Below, in pieces: positions 59,930 to 64,000 of a DNA stretch of 64,000 nt. The stretch is taken from positions 57,865,321-57,929,320 of the forward strand of contig NC_059075.1 of NCBI RefSeq assembly GCF_020497125.1. The letters run 5' to 3'. How positions within the stretch are numbered: the stretch's first letter is position 1; each line of letters opens with the position of its first letter. The notes below the pieces were generated by a model. The model did not search any database and was not told the origin of the DNA. It saw only the letters and a list, made by a program, of their open reading frames with translations. A program made the position numbers and the translations under genes. The stretch is from Mauremys mutica (lineage: Eukaryota; Chordata; Testudines; Geoemydidae).

Positions 59930-60120
59930 CAGCAGAATCCTGTGCACTGAATGAGGGAGGGGTTCTTGTGGTCACGTAATTAAACACTGTAGATATGCAT
60001 TACGATACAAGAGGGTCAAATTAAGGTTGCACACATAAATTTAATTCTGGCATCTCCCTAACTTTTGAATGCTTGACTTTGCAAACTTAGTGTTCCTTTA
60101 ACATTGTTTGTGTCTGTGCA
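59930..60120 (-). repeat. Ancient interspersed repeat, copy B
   Basis: Reverse-complement relative of 56546-56710, sharing TGTGCACTGAATGAGG, AATTAAGGTTGCACACA and TTTGCAAACTTAGTGTTC. The two copies sit on opposite sides of DIRS copy 3 in opposite orientation. Confidence 0.65.
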
Positions 60121-61158
60121 CATAATTATTATAAATATCCTAAGAAATAACTAGCAAATGTTTAAAATTCAACTCCATATTTGTGACTCCGAAAATGTTC
60201 AAGGACAGTTCCCCAACTATCTTAAGGAAAACACAAAATCTCCGAGTCTAAGAATCCCATCTTGCTGCTCGGGCAGGTCACATGCAGAGCTGCAGAAATC
60301 AAACAAACATTTAAGAATTCTCATTTCTGCACCCTCGGTACCACAACTTAGAATGAACAGATTTTGAATTCAAATCCACCAGTTTCCCATCCATGAGTAC
60401 TCTAGATCCAGAACAGCTGTTCCCTAGTTATTTTCCACAACAGCACATGGACTCCATTTATTGATAACCTGAGAAACTAATTTCTCTTATGGTCAATTTG
60501 GAGTTTGAAGTCACAATCAGATGATGTTTGTTGGTAGAATGAAGAGGTAAAACTACAACACAAACTGAACAACACAAGAAGTTGAAATCACCATGCTAAA
60601 CCTCTCCTCTCTTCCTGAAACATGGAAATGGAACGTTAATAATTGTCTGAAGAGACTGCAAAGACAGCATTAGAATGTGGCCAGAGTAATCTAAGTGGAT
60701 GGATTTTAATCTTGCAGTTCATTTTTTCTTTTTGCAACCTTTATCACCAAAATAACCCAAACAACCAAATCATGCTGCTGCTTTGACTGCCCCTCAGTAG
60801 AAGCAGAGAAAAAACACAACAGGGTGCAGCAAGAGAGAAAAACATATCAAAAGGAATACAGAATAATCGGTGTTGCTGCCAGAATAAAAATCCATCAACA
60901 ACAATCCATCAACAATTGGTGTTGCTCTAACAACAATACATGCTGTCTGCACTGGGGGACTAAGTGCATTACTACTGTACTTAGCTTGTAACAAAGTTTT
61001 TAACCATGCTACTCAAAATACATAATAAAAACAAAGCTGTATTTGTGAGGTCTATTTTGATGAGAAGATATGAAGTAAAAGCATTAGGATCCAGTTTGGA
61101 ATTACAGAAACATTTTACATTTACAAAAATCCTCTGAATAATAATTCTTCTGTATTAC
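60121..61158. other. AVEN intron
   Basis: AT-rich, no gene or element recognised. A local direct repeat ATCCATCAACAA occurs at 60891 and 60904. Confidence 0.5.
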
Positions 61159-61229
61159 CTGTTTAGGGCCTACGCTTCCTGTGTCCCATTCTTTTTCTTC
61201 GGCAAATCGGAACTGTGTAAAAGAATCTC
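61159..61229 (-). CDS. AVEN: AVEN exon: GDSFTQFRFAEEKEWD
   Basis: 71 bp on the minus strand between TCTACAG and GTAATA. After two bases that complete a Gly codon it reads DSFTQFRFAEEKEWDTGSVG and PKQ. Mammalian AVEN has GDSFSQFRFAEEKEWD, so this is a strong match. It is the most upstream AVEN exon in the window. By comparison with the six-exon mammalian gene, the first two exons and the promoter lie beyond 64000. Confidence 0.96.
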
Positions 61230-61601
61230 CTGTAGAAGGGAAGTAAAATGCAACTTTAATTTTAAACAAAGCAACAGGCATCCTCCAAAGCTCCCACACA
61301 ATAAAAGTAAACTCATTAAGTCCAGATGAATAAAAACCTGCAATGTCTACATATATACACATTAATTTTTTTATATCACTTTAATTTAGGCCTCTTTAAG
61401 AAAGCATATCTAAGCTAAGACCCACAATGTGCTAAAATTTGCTCTGGTCTGCAAAAGAGTTACAAGACCGATATAAATATTTGAATCTACACACAGATAA
61501 GTCAGTAGATGACATCCTTTAGCTTAACAATGAAATAGAGCTTTAGAAGAAACTTTTCAATGCCAGAGTACGGTAGTAAAGAGAAAACAAGTCTTCATGC
61601 T

Positions 61602-62413
61602 TGTAGTGGGGCGGACTGCCCCACTCCCTGTGAGAGTGGGCTGCGGCAGGCCAGGGCGCCTGCGCAGACAGGGAGCCAATCAAAGAAGGGCTTATTGAGA
61701 GCCAATTAGGGCCCAGTTTGGAGACAGCCAATCAGGGCCAGTCTCAGACATATACAAAGGCTGCTCAGGAAGGGAGCAGTCAGTCTGTCCCAGGCCTTTG
61801 AGAGGGGAAGGTCAGTCTCCAAGGGTGGAGACTAGCACCACGGACAGCGCAGTGCTGGCCAGGCTTGGGGAGGCTAGAGAGCTTGAGCCCATAGCCTGCC
61901 AGGCTGCAGGCCCTGAAAGGAAGGGCCTAGCGGGTGCAAGGGGCCGTAGGGGAAGCGGCCCAGGGAAACAGACAGATGAGGGGAGAGAAGGAGGACAGCG
62001 AGGCTGCCGCCAGAGGGTCCCTGGGCCGGGACCCAGAGTAGAGGGCGGGCCTGGGTCCCCCCCTTCACCCCTTGCAGTACACCCAGCCATTGGCTGTAGG
62101 AAGCGGCCATTATACGACGTCAGATCCCTGACAAGAGGGATTGGACTCCGAGGGCAGTTGAACATGGTGGCTGGGGTCTAGGACTGCTGATCACCGACCC
62201 CTGGAAGGGGGTGCAGATGGACTAAGGGGCCCTGCCGGAGGGCAGTGGCCTTGAAGAGGACACCGCCAAGCAGGCAGCAACGCGGGTCCAGAGACAGCAA
62301 CAGAGGGCAGAATGACGGATGGGACACCACCAGGAGGGGGCGTTCCACTGGGCAGAGCTAATTCCCGGAGTCACCAGCAGGAGAGGCCAGGTGGTGAGTC
62401 CCACCCCGTTACA
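61602..62413 (+). mobile_element. Solo LTR, 812 bp
   Basis: Starts TGTAGTGG and ends CCGTTACA. The flanks are ATGCT (61597-61601) and ACGCT (62414-62418), a 5-bp duplication with one mismatch. The promoter part has three CCAAT boxes at 61676, 61702 and 61728, then a TATA-like TATACAAA at 61751. This puts the start site near 61780 on the plus strand. No internal retroelement genes lie beside it, so it looks like the product of LTR-LTR recombination. A retrovirus-like or Gypsy-like source cannot be told apart here. Confidence 0.75.
61676..61758 (+). promoter_or_regulatory. LTR promoter: three CCAAT boxes plus TATA
   Basis: AGCCAATCA, AGCCAATTA and AGCCAATCA sit in three 26-bp units, with a TATA-like box 19 bp after the last CCAAT. 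CCAAT boxes are NF-Y sites in vertebrates. Regular spacing suggests duplication of one unit. Confidence 0.7.
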
Positions 62414-62639
62414 ACGCTATATAATAGTAACTCCTAAATGCTCAAAATTTAGAAAGCAAATAAGAACCCCAAACTTATTTTTAAAAAATTGCACAATTTT
62501 AAAGCAAATCTCATGATTTTTTTGAATGCTTGTGATTGGCGATGTTCAATTAAGCCACTTGTGAAAGTTGATTTTCTGCTGAAAAAGGAAATAATTAAAC
62601 CAAGCGATTCTCTCTCTTTCATATTTTGACAATTGTGAG

Positions 62640-64000
62640 GATGACGTGAATGAGGCCAACCAACAATTCTGTGACACCACCTACTACAAAGAACTTTTTA
62701 CCACAATTCACCCACAAATTTAAGGCTAGCATCAAATCCTTCCCAACAACACCAAGAGAAACTCCACAACCTCATCCCCAAGGAACCCATCCCAAGAACC
62801 TCCCACATGCTTCCAAAGATACACAAACAAGGGAACCCTGGCAGACCCATCATATATGATCACAGCACTCTTACTGAATGTCTGGACTCATAGAAACCAT
62901 CCTCAAACTACTCACCACACTAAGTGCCAGTTTCCTCCATGACACAACAGACTTCCTCCAGAAATTCCACAACTTTAACAACGTCCCTTAGAACACCATC
63001 CTTGCCACTATCAATGTCACTTCCCTACATACCAAAATCCCCCACGATGATGGTATTGTTGCCTGCCTCATATTTCTACCAGACAATGGACAACACTCAG
63101 ATATCCACCCCAAACACATCACCAAACTCATCCATTTTATCCTCACCCATAATAACTTTACATTCAACAACAAAATACTTTGTCCAAACAATGGGAACAA
63201 CCATGGGTACTAGGATGGCTCCCCAATATGCCAACCTCTTTATAGGCAACCTCAAGGAAGAAATTCTGGACAAATGTATCACAAAACCAATGACATACCT
63301 GAGATACATCAATGATATTTTCATCCTCTGGACAGATGACCTAAACTCCCTCAGACTTCTACCACAACGTCAACAACCACTACCATTCCAACAAACTCCC
63401 TCTAGAATTCTCCCATTCCAGTATCAATTTCCTGGACACCATGATCAGCTTCAATGATGGAACCCTACAGGCAACTATATTCAAGAAACCCATGGATCAA
63501 CACGCTTATCTTCACAGATCCAGTAACTACCCCAAAAACACCAATAAATCTATCATCTATAGCTAGGCAATCAGATACTATAGAATATGCTCTGAGGAGA
63601 AAGTCAGGGATAAACGCCTCAACATACTTAAAACTACCTTCACCAAACAATGGCCTTCCACCAGAAAAGTAGATCGCATCATGGAACAAGCATCCCAAAT
63701 AACACGAGAAAACCTGCTTCAAATCAGGGGGGAAAAAACAACCCTCTGACTGCACACTCCTAGTTGTCACCAACCACTCCACAATAGAACCCATAGAGGG
63801 TACTGTTAAACAACTACAACCTATATTTGAGGGGGACCACATCCTGAAAGAAATCTTTCCCAAACCCACTCTTCTGGCCTTCAAACAACCCCCAAACCTC
63901 ACCACGCTCATCATCAGAAGTAAGATTCCCACAGACCAGCCACCAATGTGATGATGTTGCCATAGCAACAGGTCTAAAACCTGCAGACATATTGCCACTA
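62640..64000 (+). mobile_element. Penelope-like element, RT region, runs off the right edge
   Basis: Plus-strand frames in order give SHMLPKIHKQGNPGRPIIYD (the PKIHK-GRPI box), DTTDFLQKFHNF, TILATINVTSLHTKIPHDDG, GTRMAPQYANLFIG, the catalytic YLRYINDIFILW (near 63295) and, near 63790-63950, EPIEGTVKQL and LLAFKQPPNLTTLI. These are Penelope reverse transcriptase motifs in the right order but in changing frames, so the copy is broken. The catalytic motif reads Y-I-N-D where Y-I-D-D is usual. The endonuclease expected downstream would lie beyond the window. Confidence 0.85.

Overview
This is vertebrate genomic DNA, and the repeats point to a reptile, most likely a cryptodiran turtle. The only host genes I can support are the last ten coding exons of RYR3 (plus strand, 12551-40553) and the last four coding exons of AVEN (minus strand, 61229 down to 41861). 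They lie tail to tail with 1,307 bp between their stop codons, the same neighbour arrangement as in mammals. All exon junctions were placed by hand. Each has an AG acceptor and a GT donor, and the phases add up through both genes with no break.

Layout. 1-12550: RYR3 intron filled by a DIRS-type tyrosine-recombinase retrotransposon (1-7006), itself split by a 2.4 kb hAT-like insertion, followed by small hAT and Harbinger elements. 12551-40553: RYR3 exons for the channel domain (S3-S6, selectivity filter, zinc-binding C-terminus). The introns hold CR1 LINEs, a second DIRS copy (26260-30373), hAT, Harbinger and Penelope elements and a probable LTR. 40554-41860: the shared 3' region of RYR3 and AVEN. 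41861-64000: AVEN exons. Their introns hold a 4.8 kb Harbinger DNA transposon with both of its genes (43616-48398), a tRNA-derived SINE, a hAT element, a third DIRS copy on the minus strand, a solo LTR, and a Penelope reverse transcriptase that runs off the right edge.

The two host genes have unrelated roles. RYR3 is an intracellular calcium-release channel, and AVEN is an apoptosis inhibitor and checkpoint protein. Most of the window is mobile DNA. Many insertions can be defined exactly from target-site duplications: 8 bp for hAT, TAA for Harbinger, TA for a palindrome-rich element inside a CR1. The nesting therefore gives a relative order of events. All transposon proteins seen here are disabled by stops, frameshifts or deletions. 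I found no clearly new biological system. The least explained items are the 954-bp TA-flanked element with a perfect 34-bp palindrome, an 828-bp element with an 18-bp perfect terminal inverted repeat, a solo LTR with three CCAAT boxes exactly 26 bp apart, and a 196-codon antisense ORF in an AT-rich RYR3 intron.
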